Positions 35,259 to 43,661 of a DNA stretch of 64,000 nt are shown here, one piece after another. A program made the translations under genes and the position numbers. The notes beneath the pieces were generated by a model. The model did not search any database. It saw nothing but the letters and a program-made list of their open reading frames with translations, and was not told the DNA's origin. Each line of letters starts with the position of its first letter. Positions within the stretch are counted from its first letter, which is position 1. The DNA is from Candidatus Hydrogenedentota bacterium (GTDB lineage: Bacteria; Hydrogenedentota; Hydrogenedentia; Hydrogenedentales; SLHB01): assembly GCA_013359265.1 (NCBI GenBank), contig JABWCD010000026.1, positions 1-64,000 on the forward strand, read 5' to 3'.

Positions 35259-38200
35259 TTACCACGACAAGACGACGTTCATGGAGTCGCCGGATTCGAG
35301 AACAATGGGTTTGTGTAGCGCAATGCGACACGCGCCACCGGTAAACGTCGCGGTCCCCCTAGCTTTTTCGCGGCCCGCCTCGAACGCCACTTGCGGGCGC
35401 GACGTCGTATGCGACGTTTCGACGACAAACTCCTTCAGTTCCACGGTCCCGTAACGCACCTCGACGCTGTTGCGCTGTAGCTTATTATTTCGCAGTTGCG
35501 ACAACGACCCCCACCCGTTCGCGGCGGTGAAGAATGCCTTGAAGTTGTGTTGCATCAACCGAGGCGCCATGGAAATGCGCGCGGCGCCCGCGTCGTACAC
35601 GAGCCCCGCCGCGGCGTGCATAAGGCTGTAGGACGACATCGCGCGCGCATAATGCTGGCCGCATTCGATCTCCGACCAGGGGTTCCGTTGGCTGCCCGTG
35701 TAGCGATCGCGCGCCCCTCGCACGATCTGCAACGCCTCGTTGACCATGCCCTCGTATAACATCGTCGCGGCGACATGATACTCGATACCGGTCCACACCT
35801 CGTCGCAGTACAGGATGGGCCGTTCGGGCCGCCCGCCCTTTGGCCACGAGCCGACCAGCAGTCCCTTCTCCGTGCCTGCCGCAAACACGCGCTGGTTGTG
35901 CTTGTGATCGGTAAGGTCCGCGCGCCAGTTGTGCTTGTAGATGGCGTACAATGCCTGCCGCACACGTTCCTCGGGAAGTACGTAGCCTAGCCCTAAAACG
36001 TGCGCCCACCATTGGCCAAGCAGTTGATCGGAAAAACAGCCGGGGCCGTAACAGTTATTGCTGTTGTACGTCTTGTCGTCCGCGCTCGGCGCATCAAACA
36101 CGTTCTTGTAGTACTCGCCGTCCCAGCACGTCGCATCGTACCCCGCGCGGCCTTTTTCAAAACGATCTCGAAACGTTTTGGCGGAATCCTTGTCGCCCAT
36201 GACGTTCGCCATTTCCTCCGCGGCGCGCAGCGCGGCAAGGTACAGCGTACCGATGAACGTATTGCTTCCGAACAGGTGCGTGTCGTAGGTGTTCGGCTGC
36301 TCGCCTTTGATCACGCCGTCACCGTCGGTGTCATGCTCTTTCATGATATACAGCATGAGTAACCGCACGCGGTCCCACACCTTCGAAAGCCACGCGCGAT
36401 CGCCGTGCATCTGCCATTCTCGATACGTCTTCAGTACAGTGCCGAGTTCGCCATCGAGTGCGGGATGCTCCGGTCCGCCAATATTTTTGCCGAGCCGCGG
36501 CAGCGACAGCGGCAACACCGTGCGATGCGGGATGTAGTGTTCTTCCGGATGCATCTGCACGAGGAGGTCCGTCTCGCGCACGTTGCGCTCCAGCGCTGGG
36601 AACGTATACGCGGTTGTCATGGCATAGTTGTAGACGTGCGTGCAGTTCATCGGACAGCAGCGGTCCGCGCCTTCGAACCCGCCAACGGTACCGTCTTCAA
36701 GCCACACGTAAATGGGCGATCGCGTGAGCGACGCGTTCGCGATGACCGCGTCAAGGTAATACTGGGGCAGCGTGCTGTTGTAAAACGTCGTGTGGAACCG
36801 GCGTGTTTCCTCGACAAGGCGTGCGTGATTGTCCGAGACGTATGCGACGACTTCCTTCGCGCTCTTGAACCAATTGTTGTATTGGTTCCCGAGGCGGTGG
36901 TCGTACTGGTACCGTTCCGGCCCCCAACCGTAGGCGAGATCGCGCGTGCGGTTTGGAAAGTGCCACGCAAGTACAAACGTCACTGTGCGCTCTTCCTTCG
37001 CGGCAAGCGACACGTGCGCGGACAATGCGCCCGTCCATGAACGTCCCTCCGGACTGGGGCCGCCTGTAGTCGCTTTGAGTACACCCTCCGCGAACTGATC
37101 GAGTATCTCCCTAAACGATTGCGCTTGCGGCAGCGCCTGCGTGACGACACCGCGCTCCGGCAGCACCGCCAACGCCATCGATCCGGCCAGCGGCGAATCC
37201 GCGGCAATGCCATTTTGCGGTTTGTATCTTGCCCCTTCGATGGCATTGGCGAGCACGACGCCAATCAACAGTTTCTTGGTATTACCTTGCGCCTCGTCGT
37301 GCATTGCGCCATTCGTAATAACGAGGCGGCCATTTCCGCATGGGCCGGCGATCATTCTGGGGGGCGCACCGCGCTCGTCCCGGGTGATAATCTTTGCGCC
37401 GTCCTTCAACTTGAAACCGCGCACGGTCCATCGCGGCGGCGACTCGATCTCGCCCAACTCCTTTTGTTCCGCGGATTTCGCACGCGTTTTGAAGTCATAG
37501 GCTTTCGTGCCGCGCGCGGTGAACGGCAGCGCGTTGCGCAATCGCTCCGCAAGCACTGGGTCGGTCAGCGACAGCCGTGGCGCATCGCTGAACTGAATGT
37601 CGTCGATCAGAATGTGGCCCCAGCCGCCCGTGTTGGTATCGACGATCTCGATCACAGCCTTTTTGCCTAGATGCTCGGACGCGTCCCAGCGGACGGGACG
37701 CAACTGTTCGGTGTTTTGTCCGACCTCCGTAGCGACTGTCTTTCCGTCCACGACGAGATTGATACAGGTCTCGTTTGCGTGCGCGCCGCCGCCGACGAGG
37801 AAGTGAATGAACCGCTTTTCGATCGTGAATTCGCGCGACGTTGCCTTGCCGACGGGTCCGTCGCCGTTCGCCCACGAATTCAGGTAATACGTACCCTGCC
37901 ACCCGGACACCTTCTGTTGCCCCGGAAACGTGCCTGTCGCCGGCGCATCGCCGAACGCGTCGCCCTCGATCTTCCAGTTCGCATACGAGCCGGTCTCAAA
38001 ATTCTCGAAGATATCCGCCTTGGCGGCTGCTTTTTTCGGGTTCAACGCATCGTGAATCAGAGAGAACTCATCGCATGTGACGATGGCGGTTGCTCCCGCC
38101 TCGACAACATCCAACAATGCCGAAAGCTCGTTCGCCGAGAGCCGCCCATTGATATCCGATACCCAATACACGTCGCCTTCCGTCGATTCCTTGCGCGCCG

Positions 38201-39095
38201 GCAGTGGGCGGCCGTAGTACACCTTTACGTTCGTGCAGTGCCGCATGTGCCGCGCTACATCGCCGTCGTTTGTGCGCAGGTTTATCGGGACCGACAACTC
38301 ATGCGTATTGCCCTCGGACACGGTCATATCGAGCAGCGTCGCGCCGCCGGCCCGCAGCATTTCGTTTCGGTTTCCGCCGAATTCGGAGTCTGCCGGACCG
38401 GGCTCCGGCCGCGAATACCCGTCCCATCCCACGAGATTCGGAATTGCCACCAGTACCGCCGTGTCCACGGGAGCGTCCGTGTCGTTGTGTATCGTGAACC
38501 GAAACAGGACCGCGGGCAGCCCGGAGTCCTTTGTGTTTAGCGGAATGTACGGGGAGAACGCCTCGAGGCCCACGCGCACGGGTATCGCATCGTCGTTGTA
38601 GCGAATCCACGCAAACGGATACTCGCCCGAGTACTCGATAGCCTGCACGCCCTTCGCGTTTTCGCGATCGCCCAGTTGCAGCAGGCGCGCCTGAACGGCG
38701 CCGCGACTGTCCTTGGTACGCACCGCGAAGAACGAATCCGGGACGATGGCGTTGCTGTTGAAGTTGTTGAAATTCTGCCACGGGTTAAGCGTGCCATCCC
38801 CGCGCAGGTAGACTTGCCCTGCGCCGATACCGCCCAGCGGCATTGCGATATGCTTCAGATCGTCGCCGCGGTAAATGCGCGTTTCGCCCCGTTCGAGCAG
38901 CGAAGCGTTCCACTGATCGAACGCAACCGCTTGCGCCGCAGCGTTCGCCTGCTCGACCGATAGCAGCGCTGCCGCGCCGACACCGCCGACCGCGGCGGCC
39001 TTCAGGAAATCGCGCCGGTGGAGACCGTCGCTTGAATCCGTCCCGCCCCCGCAACATTCTTTGCCTCCGCAACACGAGAACCCGGATTTTGACAT
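35259..39095 (-). CDS. large Tat-exported GH116-like glucosidase with an inserted domain
   Basis: 1278 aa. Cys-rich leader (FSCCGGKECCGGG), Tat signal with RRDFLKAAA at 27-35, then an N-terminal beta domain opening with HIAMPLGGIGAGQVYLRGDG, the GBA2/DUF608 signature. A separate beta domain is inserted at about 361-505 (FENFETGSYANWKIEGDAFG to GGWGHILIDDIQFSD), resembling the C-terminal domain of secreted GH32 enzymes. The (alpha/alpha)6 barrel follows, with candidate nucleophile Glu808 (GGFEGADR) and acid/base Asp938 (TYDTHLFGSN after DTDGDG). GH116 acts on beta-glucosides and related sugars. Coupled to the sulfatase downstream; TlpA-like gene 68 bp upstream. Confidence 0.88.
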   Translation of the reverse strand: MSKSGFSCCGGKECCGGGTDSSDGLHRRDFLKAAAVGGVGAAALLSVEQANAAAQAVAFDQWNASLLERGETRIYRGDDLKHIAMPLGGIGAGQVYLRGDGTLNPWQNFNNFNSNAIVPDSFFAVRTKDSRGAVQARLLQLGDRENAKGVQAIEYSGEYPFAWIRYNDDAIPVRVGLEAFSPYIPLNTKDSGLPAVLFRFTIHNDTDAPVDTAVLVAIPNLVGWDGYSRPEPGPADSEFGGNRNEMLRAGGATLLDMTVSEGNTHELSVPINLRTNDGDVARHMRHCTNVKVYYGRPLPARKESTEGDVYWVSDINGRLSANELSALLDVVEAGATAIVTCDEFSLIHDALNPKKAAAKADIFENFETGSYANWKIEGDAFGDAPATGTFPGQQKVSGWQGTYYLNSWANGDGPVGKATSREFTIEKRFIHFLVGGGAHANETCINLVVDGKTVATEVGQNTEQLRPVRWDASEHLGKKAVIEIVDTNTGGWGHILIDDIQFSDAPRLSLTDPVLAERLRNALPFTARGTKAYDFKTRAKSAEQKELGEIESPPRWTVRGFKLKDGAKIITRDERGAPPRMIAGPCGNGRLVITNGAMHDEAQGNTKKLLIGVVLANAIEGARYKPQNGIAADSPLAGSMALAVLPERGVVTQALPQAQSFREILDQFAEGVLKATTGGPSPEGRSWTGALSAHVSLAAKEERTVTFVLAWHFPNRTRDLAYGWGPERYQYDHRLGNQYNNWFKSAKEVVAYVSDNHARLVEETRRFHTTFYNSTLPQYYLDAVIANASLTRSPIYVWLEDGTVGGFEGADRCCPMNCTHVYNYAMTTAYTFPALERNVRETDLLVQMHPEEHYIPHRTVLPLSLPRLGKNIGGPEHPALDGELGTVLKTYREWQMHGDRAWLSKVWDRVRLLMLYIMKEHDTDGDGVIKGEQPNTYDTHLFGSNTFIGTLYLAALRAAEEMANVMGDKDSAKTFRDRFEKGRAGYDATCWDGEYYKNVFDAPSADDKTYNSNNCYGPGCFSDQLLGQWWAHVLGLGYVLPEERVRQALYAIYKHNWRADLTDHKHNQRVFAAGTEKGLLVGSWPKGGRPERPILYCDEVWTGIEYHVAATMLYEGMVNEALQIVRGARDRYTGSQRNPWSEIECGQHYARAMSSYSLMHAAAGLVYDAGAARISMAPRLMQHNFKAFFTAANGWGSLSQLRNNKLQRNSVEVRYGTVELKEFVVETSHTTSRPQVAFEAGREKARGTATFTGGACRIALHKPIVLESGDSMNVVLSW

Positions 39096-39163
39096 ATTGC
39101 CCGCCCCTTCCGATTGCGAACCGATCTGACCGCACTGTTCGCCTGTAATCGTAGTCGTAAACG

Positions 39164-39733
39164 TCAGCGTAATCGAATCTGGAGTTTTCGCGCGCTCGAA
39201 CTGTCGAGTGATCCCTGGATAGCCGCGATTAGGCCTTCGTCCAGCGGGTCGCCGTGCCAAGCAATGGTCCCGTCCGGAGCGACGACGACCGCGAGCGGAA
39301 TACCGAAAACGTCCAGCCCCTCGAGATACAGCCTGCTGGTAATCCAACCGCTGTCGAGGGCAAACGACTGCCGAAGCGGCGGCGAAAACCGCCCGAGGTA
39401 CGCGGCGGTCTTCTCGCGCGATTCGTGGCCCACGCACACGACGCGCACGCCGTCCTTCGCGTACCGCTCCTGTGCGCGCGACAGGACCGGCATTGCGTCG
39501 CGACATGGTGGGCAGTACGTTCCCCAGAAGACGAGTACGGTAACGCCATGCGGCGCGTCGAAGTCGATCGGGATTCCCTGCAACCAGTCGGATAGGCACG
39601 GTTGCGGCGCAACATCGCCGACGCGCAACGGACTGACGGCGGCGCGTCTGCCCATTGTAAGCGCCGGTACGATTGCGGCGGCGCAAACCATTATCCCCAG
39701 ACCAACGTGGCGTAGCGAGTCAGCAAACGTCAT
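39164..39733 (-). CDS. TlpA-like membrane-anchored thioredoxin
   Basis: 189-aa thiol-disulfide protein. One N-terminal membrane helix (about 10-28), then a thioredoxin fold with active site GTYCPPCRDAM and the cis-proline loop VFGIPLAVVV. Bacterial TlpA/ResA proteins reduce disulfides outside the membrane. As first gene of the TlpA/GH116/sulfatase unit it may keep the Cys-rich leader or the enzymes' cysteines reduced (inference). ATG at 39733 has GGAGGG six bases upstream; an upstream in-frame start adds five residues only. Normal size. Confidence 0.88.
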   Translation of the reverse strand: MTFADSLRHVGLGIMVCAAAIVPALTMGRRAAVSPLRVGDVAPQPCLSDWLQGIPIDFDAPHGVTVLVFWGTYCPPCRDAMPVLSRAQERYAKDGVRVVCVGHESREKTAAYLGRFSPPLRQSFALDSGWITSRLYLEGLDVFGIPLAVVVAPDGTIAWHGDPLDEGLIAAIQGSLDSSSARKLQIRLR

Positions 39734-40017
39734 TCGACCCTCCGGCACCGCGAGTTCGTGTGCAGAAGGTATATTCGCTGGGCGACAGTCGTCATTTCAG
39801 CAGTTCTTCCATCCCGCAGCACCGTGCCTCAAATCGAGCATGGCCCGGGCGAACTTTGTTTTGTAGTCAAGCCAACAACGCTAAATGGCGCAATCAGTTA
39901 CAGCACTTTTGCATGATTGGCATGCCGACTGCTAGAGGCATGAAACGATCCGGTATATCTGGCGGCGCCCAGAGCCCGCCGAACATTTTGTCCGTACCGG
40001 GTGAAAGGAGAGAGTGT
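39734..40017. other. 284-bp divergent spacer, promoters not resolved
   Basis: Separates the divergent TlpA-like and HtrA genes and must hold both promoters. I see AT-rich patches near 39850-39910 but no convincing -35/-10 pair and no repeat. A plus-strand frame continues through it into HtrA but lacks a ribosome site. Confidence 0.4.
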
Positions 40018-41541
40018 ATGAGTGTGTGGGCTGATAAGAGAAACCTTTTTTGGGCAGGCGCCGTGGTTGTTGCGGTTGCGGCGACGTTGTTTCTGATGCC
40101 CGGAAGGGCAAAGGGCAACGACACCTTTGCGGAACAGCCCCCGGCGCAGGCGAGCGCAAACGATAACCTGAATTCCGTGGCGGCCGTCGAGGCGCTCGGC
40201 ACTGCATTTGCGAACGTTGTGGACAATGCGTCGCCCGCGGTGGTGTACATCACGATCGAGAAGAAGCCCGCGCAGATGCCGGCCGGCTTCTACGACGGCG
40301 ACGAGCCGAACAACTTCTTTGGATTTCCGCTGCCGCCGATGTTCAAGGTCCCGCGCGGGTACCGGTTTGACGCGCCGATGCGCGTGGGCGAAGGATCGGG
40401 TTTCATCATTTCGTCCGACGGCTACATTTTGACAAACAATCACGTCGCGAACGATGCCGATCGGTTGACGGTGAAGCTCACGGACGGCCGCGAGTTCCAG
40501 GCGGAACTTGTCGGTACCGATCCGCAGACGGAAGTTGCGCTCATCAAGATTGACGCACGCGATCTGCCGGTGGCAAAGCTGGGAGACAGCGACAGATTGC
40601 GCGTGGGTGAGTGGGTGCTCGCCATCGGAAGCCCGTTCGGTCTGTCGCACACGGTGACTTCCGGCATCGTGAGTGCGCGCGGGCGCGGCGATGTGCGCAT
40701 CGTTGACGGCGATTTCTACTCGGACTTCATCCAAACCGATGCCGCGATCAACCCCGGAAATTCCGGCGGTCCGCTGTTGAACATCCACGGCGAGGTCGTC
40801 GGCATGAACACGGCGATTGTGAGCCGCGGCGGCGGAAACGACGGCGTTGGCTTTGCGATCCCAATCAACATGGTGAAGTACGTTGCCGACCAATTGAAGA
40901 ACAACGGGACGGTCACGCGCGGTTTCCTCGGAATCGTGATCCAGCCGCTGACCCCGGAACTTGCGAAGTACTTCGACTCGAAAGAAAGCAGCGGCATCCT
41001 CGTCGCGGAAGTCGCGCCTGATTCGCCTGCGGCCGAGGCGGGTCTGCAGCAGGACGACGTGATCGTCGAATTGAACGGTAAAGCCGTGGGCGATACCGGG
41101 GCGTTCCGAACGCAGATTGCGATGACTCCCAAGGGCAAGAACGTCGAACTGACGATCGCGCGCAACGGCGAGCGGATTACGAAGTCTGTTTCGGTTGGCG
41201 AAAAGACCAGCGAAGAGATGGCCGCCGCGTCGCCGCGGACCTCCGGCAAGCAACAGTCGCAGGGCAAGCTGGGAATCGGCATACAGCCGTTGACCGGCGA
41301 TCTTGCCAAGCAGTTCGGATACGAAGGCAAGACCGGATTGCTCGTCACCGAAGTCGTGCCGGGCTCGCCCGCGATGCGCGCCGGTATTCGCAGTGGCGAT
41401 TTGATCACGGAAGTGAACCGGAAACCGGTCGCGGACCTGGGCCAATTCCAGGACGCGTTGGGAGAAGGTAAGAACGGCACAACATTGCTGCGCGTGCAGG
41501 GCGAAGGCGGCTCGCGCTACGTGGCAATCGAAGTCGAGTAA
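40018..41541 (+). CDS. HtrA/Deg family serine protease with two PDZ domains
   Basis: 507-aa periplasmic quality-control protease. N-terminal membrane helix or signal (12-28), protease domain (about 50-300) with His142 (TNNHVAND) and Ser249 (NPGNSGGP), PDZ1 (about 305-395) and PDZ2 (about 420-505). The position of the catalytic Asp, normally in the motif TDxAxxKI, reads TEVALIKI, so Glu172 sits there (codon GAA). This is an unusual conservative change that may lower or tune activity. ATG with AAAGGAG eight bases upstream. Monocistronic, ended by a strong hairpin. Confidence 0.93.
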   Translation: MSVWADKRNLFWAGAVVVAVAATLFLMPGRAKGNDTFAEQPPAQASANDNLNSVAAVEALGTAFANVVDNASPAVVYITIEKKPAQMPAGFYDGDEPNNFFGFPLPPMFKVPRGYRFDAPMRVGEGSGFIISSDGYILTNNHVANDADRLTVKLTDGREFQAELVGTDPQTEVALIKIDARDLPVAKLGDSDRLRVGEWVLAIGSPFGLSHTVTSGIVSARGRGDVRIVDGDFYSDFIQTDAAINPGNSGGPLLNIHGEVVGMNTAIVSRGGGNDGVGFAIPINMVKYVADQLKNNGTVTRGFLGIVIQPLTPELAKYFDSKESSGILVAEVAPDSPAAEAGLQQDDVIVELNGKAVGDTGAFRTQIAMTPKGKNVELTIARNGERITKSVSVGEKTSEEMAAASPRTSGKQQSQGKLGIGIQPLTGDLAKQFGYEGKTGLLVTEVVPGSPAMRAGIRSGDLITEVNRKPVADLGQFQDALGEGKNGTTLLRVQGEGGSRYVAIEVE

Positions 41542-41573
41542 CGGAATTACGCACGTAGTACTGCGTAACCGCG

Positions 41574-41607
41574 CGGCGGAGGATGGGAATCGGCCCATCT
41601 TCCGCCG
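41574..41607. terminator. bidirectional terminator hairpin
   Basis: Arms CGGCGGAGGATGGG (41574-41587) and CCCATCTTCCGCCG (41594-41607) pair over 14 bp with one mismatch (G-U in RNA) around a six-base loop. It lies between the stops of two convergent genes. There is no T-run, so release may need Rho or be imperfect. Confidence 0.75.
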
Positions 41608-41619
41608 CCGTATTGATCC

Positions 41620-43230
41620 CTACTCGAATTCAATCCCGAACAACTTCGCCTGATTCAATCGAAACCGCAATGTGACCGGCTGTCCCGCGTCCACGCCCAT
41701 ATCGCCTGCGTCGTTCCATTTCACCAGGATCCAGTGCCGGTCACCGACGATTGGCGCGCAATCCTCGAAGCGGCGTCCGTCCTTACCCACGACTTCGACT
41801 TTAACCCAACCGACCCTATCCGTTAATGCATTTACTTTTAGCGCGCGCCCCGGCGCGATCACCGGCATCATCGTAAACTCGCCAGAGTCGTCTGCCTGCA
41901 CGGCAACCATGCGCCCTTTCTCCCAGATGGCATAGCCGCCTCCACCGGCGCGCTTCCCACGTGGATATTTGTGTGGCACGTTGTGCCCGACATAGGGCAA
42001 GGCCCAATCTCCGTTCGGCAGCTCGATGAGGTTTGGGTGCGCCCAGATGCAGCCGCCGTTCCATTGGCCGAAAGGCCCGGTTTCGAGAATGTCCCCGCCC
42101 GGCGTCCAATGCCACACGGCCCCGTCGTGGCTCGATGCCATCGCGATGCGTGTAGTGTCGTCGATTGATGCATTCCAGATAGTGGGAAACATCAAATATT
42201 GATCCGGCGCGCCGGGAATGGTCGTGAGGCAGTTTGTGTAGAGCGATTCCGACGGCAGCATGTCCGGCGCCGGTTCGAGAATCATCGTCGAAGGCGGGAA
42301 GGCGCGAAAGTCCGGAGACTCGCTCCGGCCAATGGCACGGCGACCAACGCCCGTCCACGAACCGCGAATGTCCGGCGGCAGCTTGTCCGTCCGTGGTCCG
42401 ACGGACCAGTAGCGCGTGTACATCACGTACTTTTTGAGCGCGGCGTCGTAATAACACGTGTTGTGCGTATCGCTGTATTCGACAACGAGCGGGTCCGGCA
42501 GCATCGTCCATAGGATTCCGTCAGGCGACACGCTTCCGCGAATACAACTGACTTCGTCCTTTTCGCCCAACAGAAATATCGCGCGCGGTTCCCACCCGTC
42601 GGGCCGTCTCGCGCGGTATTCGTCAAATTGTGCCCGCGTGATGTGGCCCACCCAGACGGATTTGTAGCGTTCCTCCGGCGGCGCAACCGGATCGACGAAG
42701 ACGTGAAACACGCCGTCCTTGTGGCCCGTGTCAAGCACGAGCGGCGTCCTGGTCCACTGCATGCCGTCGGTCGACTCGCAGTACTCCGACGACGTCCAGC
42801 CTTTGTACTTTCCGTCGTGCTGCATGATGGTGCGATACGGAAGATCAATCGGGCCCTTCACTGTCGGCTTCTGTGCGGCGATGCGAATCCCCCGCGGCGC
42901 GTTGATCCCCACGTGCTCGGCTTCGTACAGGTCCGAATCGCCGTGCACGTACACGCTCTTGCCGGAAGCGTCGCGCCAATCCAAATCTCCCGGCTGGATG
43001 CAGTACCAATCAGTAAACACGACGCGCTTGCCCGCGAGATCGTACGGTACGCCCTGCACGATCCGGTCCGTCGTGATCCCGCTCAGCACCTCGCGTTGTG
43101 TAGGCGCGTCCGCAAACGCCATTGAAACCGCTAAAATGGTCATCGTGATCGGAACCCATGCGCACACGCTCCGACGTAGTGCAGACACTGTCCCGCACAC
43201 AGACGTCCCGCCTCCCATGTGTCCCATCAT
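41620..43230 (-). CDS. secreted GH32/GH43-like beta-propeller protein
   Basis: 536 aa with a late signal peptide: RRSVCAWVPITMTILAVSMAFA. The body holds repeated blade motifs seen in five-bladed glycosidases (GH32/43/68-type): WTSSEYCESTDGMQWTRTPL, CIRGSVSPDGILWTMLPDPL, CYYDAALKKYVMYTRYWSVG and MASSHDGAVWHWTPGGDIL. A C-terminal beta domain (TLRFRLNQAKLFGIEFE) completes it. Catalytic residues cannot be assigned from sight. Start chosen at ATG 43230, seven bases after AGGAGG; the frame stays open upstream across the PadR operator. Its first codons (MMGHMGGG) come from an ATGGG repeat. Confidence 0.7.
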   Translation of the reverse strand: MMGHMGGGTSVCGTVSALRRSVCAWVPITMTILAVSMAFADAPTQREVLSGITTDRIVQGVPYDLAGKRVVFTDWYCIQPGDLDWRDASGKSVYVHGDSDLYEAEHVGINAPRGIRIAAQKPTVKGPIDLPYRTIMQHDGKYKGWTSSEYCESTDGMQWTRTPLVLDTGHKDGVFHVFVDPVAPPEERYKSVWVGHITRAQFDEYRARRPDGWEPRAIFLLGEKDEVSCIRGSVSPDGILWTMLPDPLVVEYSDTHNTCYYDAALKKYVMYTRYWSVGPRTDKLPPDIRGSWTGVGRRAIGRSESPDFRAFPPSTMILEPAPDMLPSESLYTNCLTTIPGAPDQYLMFPTIWNASIDDTTRIAMASSHDGAVWHWTPGGDILETGPFGQWNGGCIWAHPNLIELPNGDWALPYVGHNVPHKYPRGKRAGGGGYAIWEKGRMVAVQADDSGEFTMMPVIAPGRALKVNALTDRVGWVKVEVVGKDGRRFEDCAPIVGDRHWILVKWNDAGDMGVDAGQPVTLRFRLNQAKLFGIEFE

Positions 43231-43284
43231 TCCCATACCTCCTATGGCTCCCCTCGCTCTGCCGCCACCATACCAAATGCCCTC

Positions 43285-43319
43285 TTGACAAATACTATTT
43301 AGTCTGTCTAAATAGTATT
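43285..43319 (+). promoter_or_regulatory. PadR promoter with perfect 12-bp palindromic operator
   Basis: TTGACA (43285-43290) and a -10 at CTAAAT/TAAATA (43308-43314) with 17-18 bp spacing. The perfect inverted repeat AATACTATTTAG / CTAAATAGTATT (43291-43302 and 43308-43319, five-base spacer) covers the spacer and the -10. The PadR ATG is at 43321, so the message should be leaderless. The repeat matches the size and AT-rich character of known PadR operators, which supports autorepression and possibly control of the divergent propeller gene. Confidence 0.75.
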
Positions 43320-43320
43320 C

Positions 43321-43659
43321 ATGCCGAAGATATCCGGAGACGAACTGCGCGGCCACCTCGCGACGCTCATTCTTTCCGTTCTCGCGCGGGGCGAAGCGCA
43401 TGGATACGAGGTCCTGCGCCGTATCGAGGACGCCGGTTCTGGAGCCCTCGAATTGAAGGAAGGCACGTTGTATCCCGCGTTATACCGCCTGGAACAATCT
43501 GGCCACATCTCCGCCCGCTGGGAATCGGCGAAGGAAACCCGCCGCGGTCCACGCCGCCGCATTTACCGTCTGACGAAGAAAGGCATAGCCGAACTCGACC
43601 GCGGCAGAAAGTCCTGGCGGAATTTCGTGTCCGTTATGGATCGCATTGTGGAGGCCTAA
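43321..43659 (+). CDS. PadR-family transcriptional repressor
   Basis: 112-aa winged-helix regulator with the short C-terminal helix of PadR subfamily 2. LRGHLATLILSVLARGEAHGYEV, the wing region LKEGTLYPALYRLEQSGHI and GPRRRIYRLTKKG are textbook PadR. It sits one base behind a perfect palindrome and is followed two bases later by a permease-prefix-domain membrane protein, a pairing seen in many bacteria. Expected to sense a ligand or envelope state and repress this operon; the ligand is unknown. Confidence 0.93.
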   Translation: MPKISGDELRGHLATLILSVLARGEAHGYEVLRRIEDAGSGALELKEGTLYPALYRLEQSGHISARWESAKETRRGPRRRIYRLTKKGIAELDRGRKSWRNFVSVMDRIVEA

Positions 43660-43661
43660 CC

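Noticed and set aside
39096-39686. N-terminal extension of the GH116-like protein to 1475 aa
   Set aside because: It would read antisense-like, out-of-frame sequence across the TlpA gene and put nearly 200 residues before the Tat signal; the ATG at 39095 has a good ribosome site.
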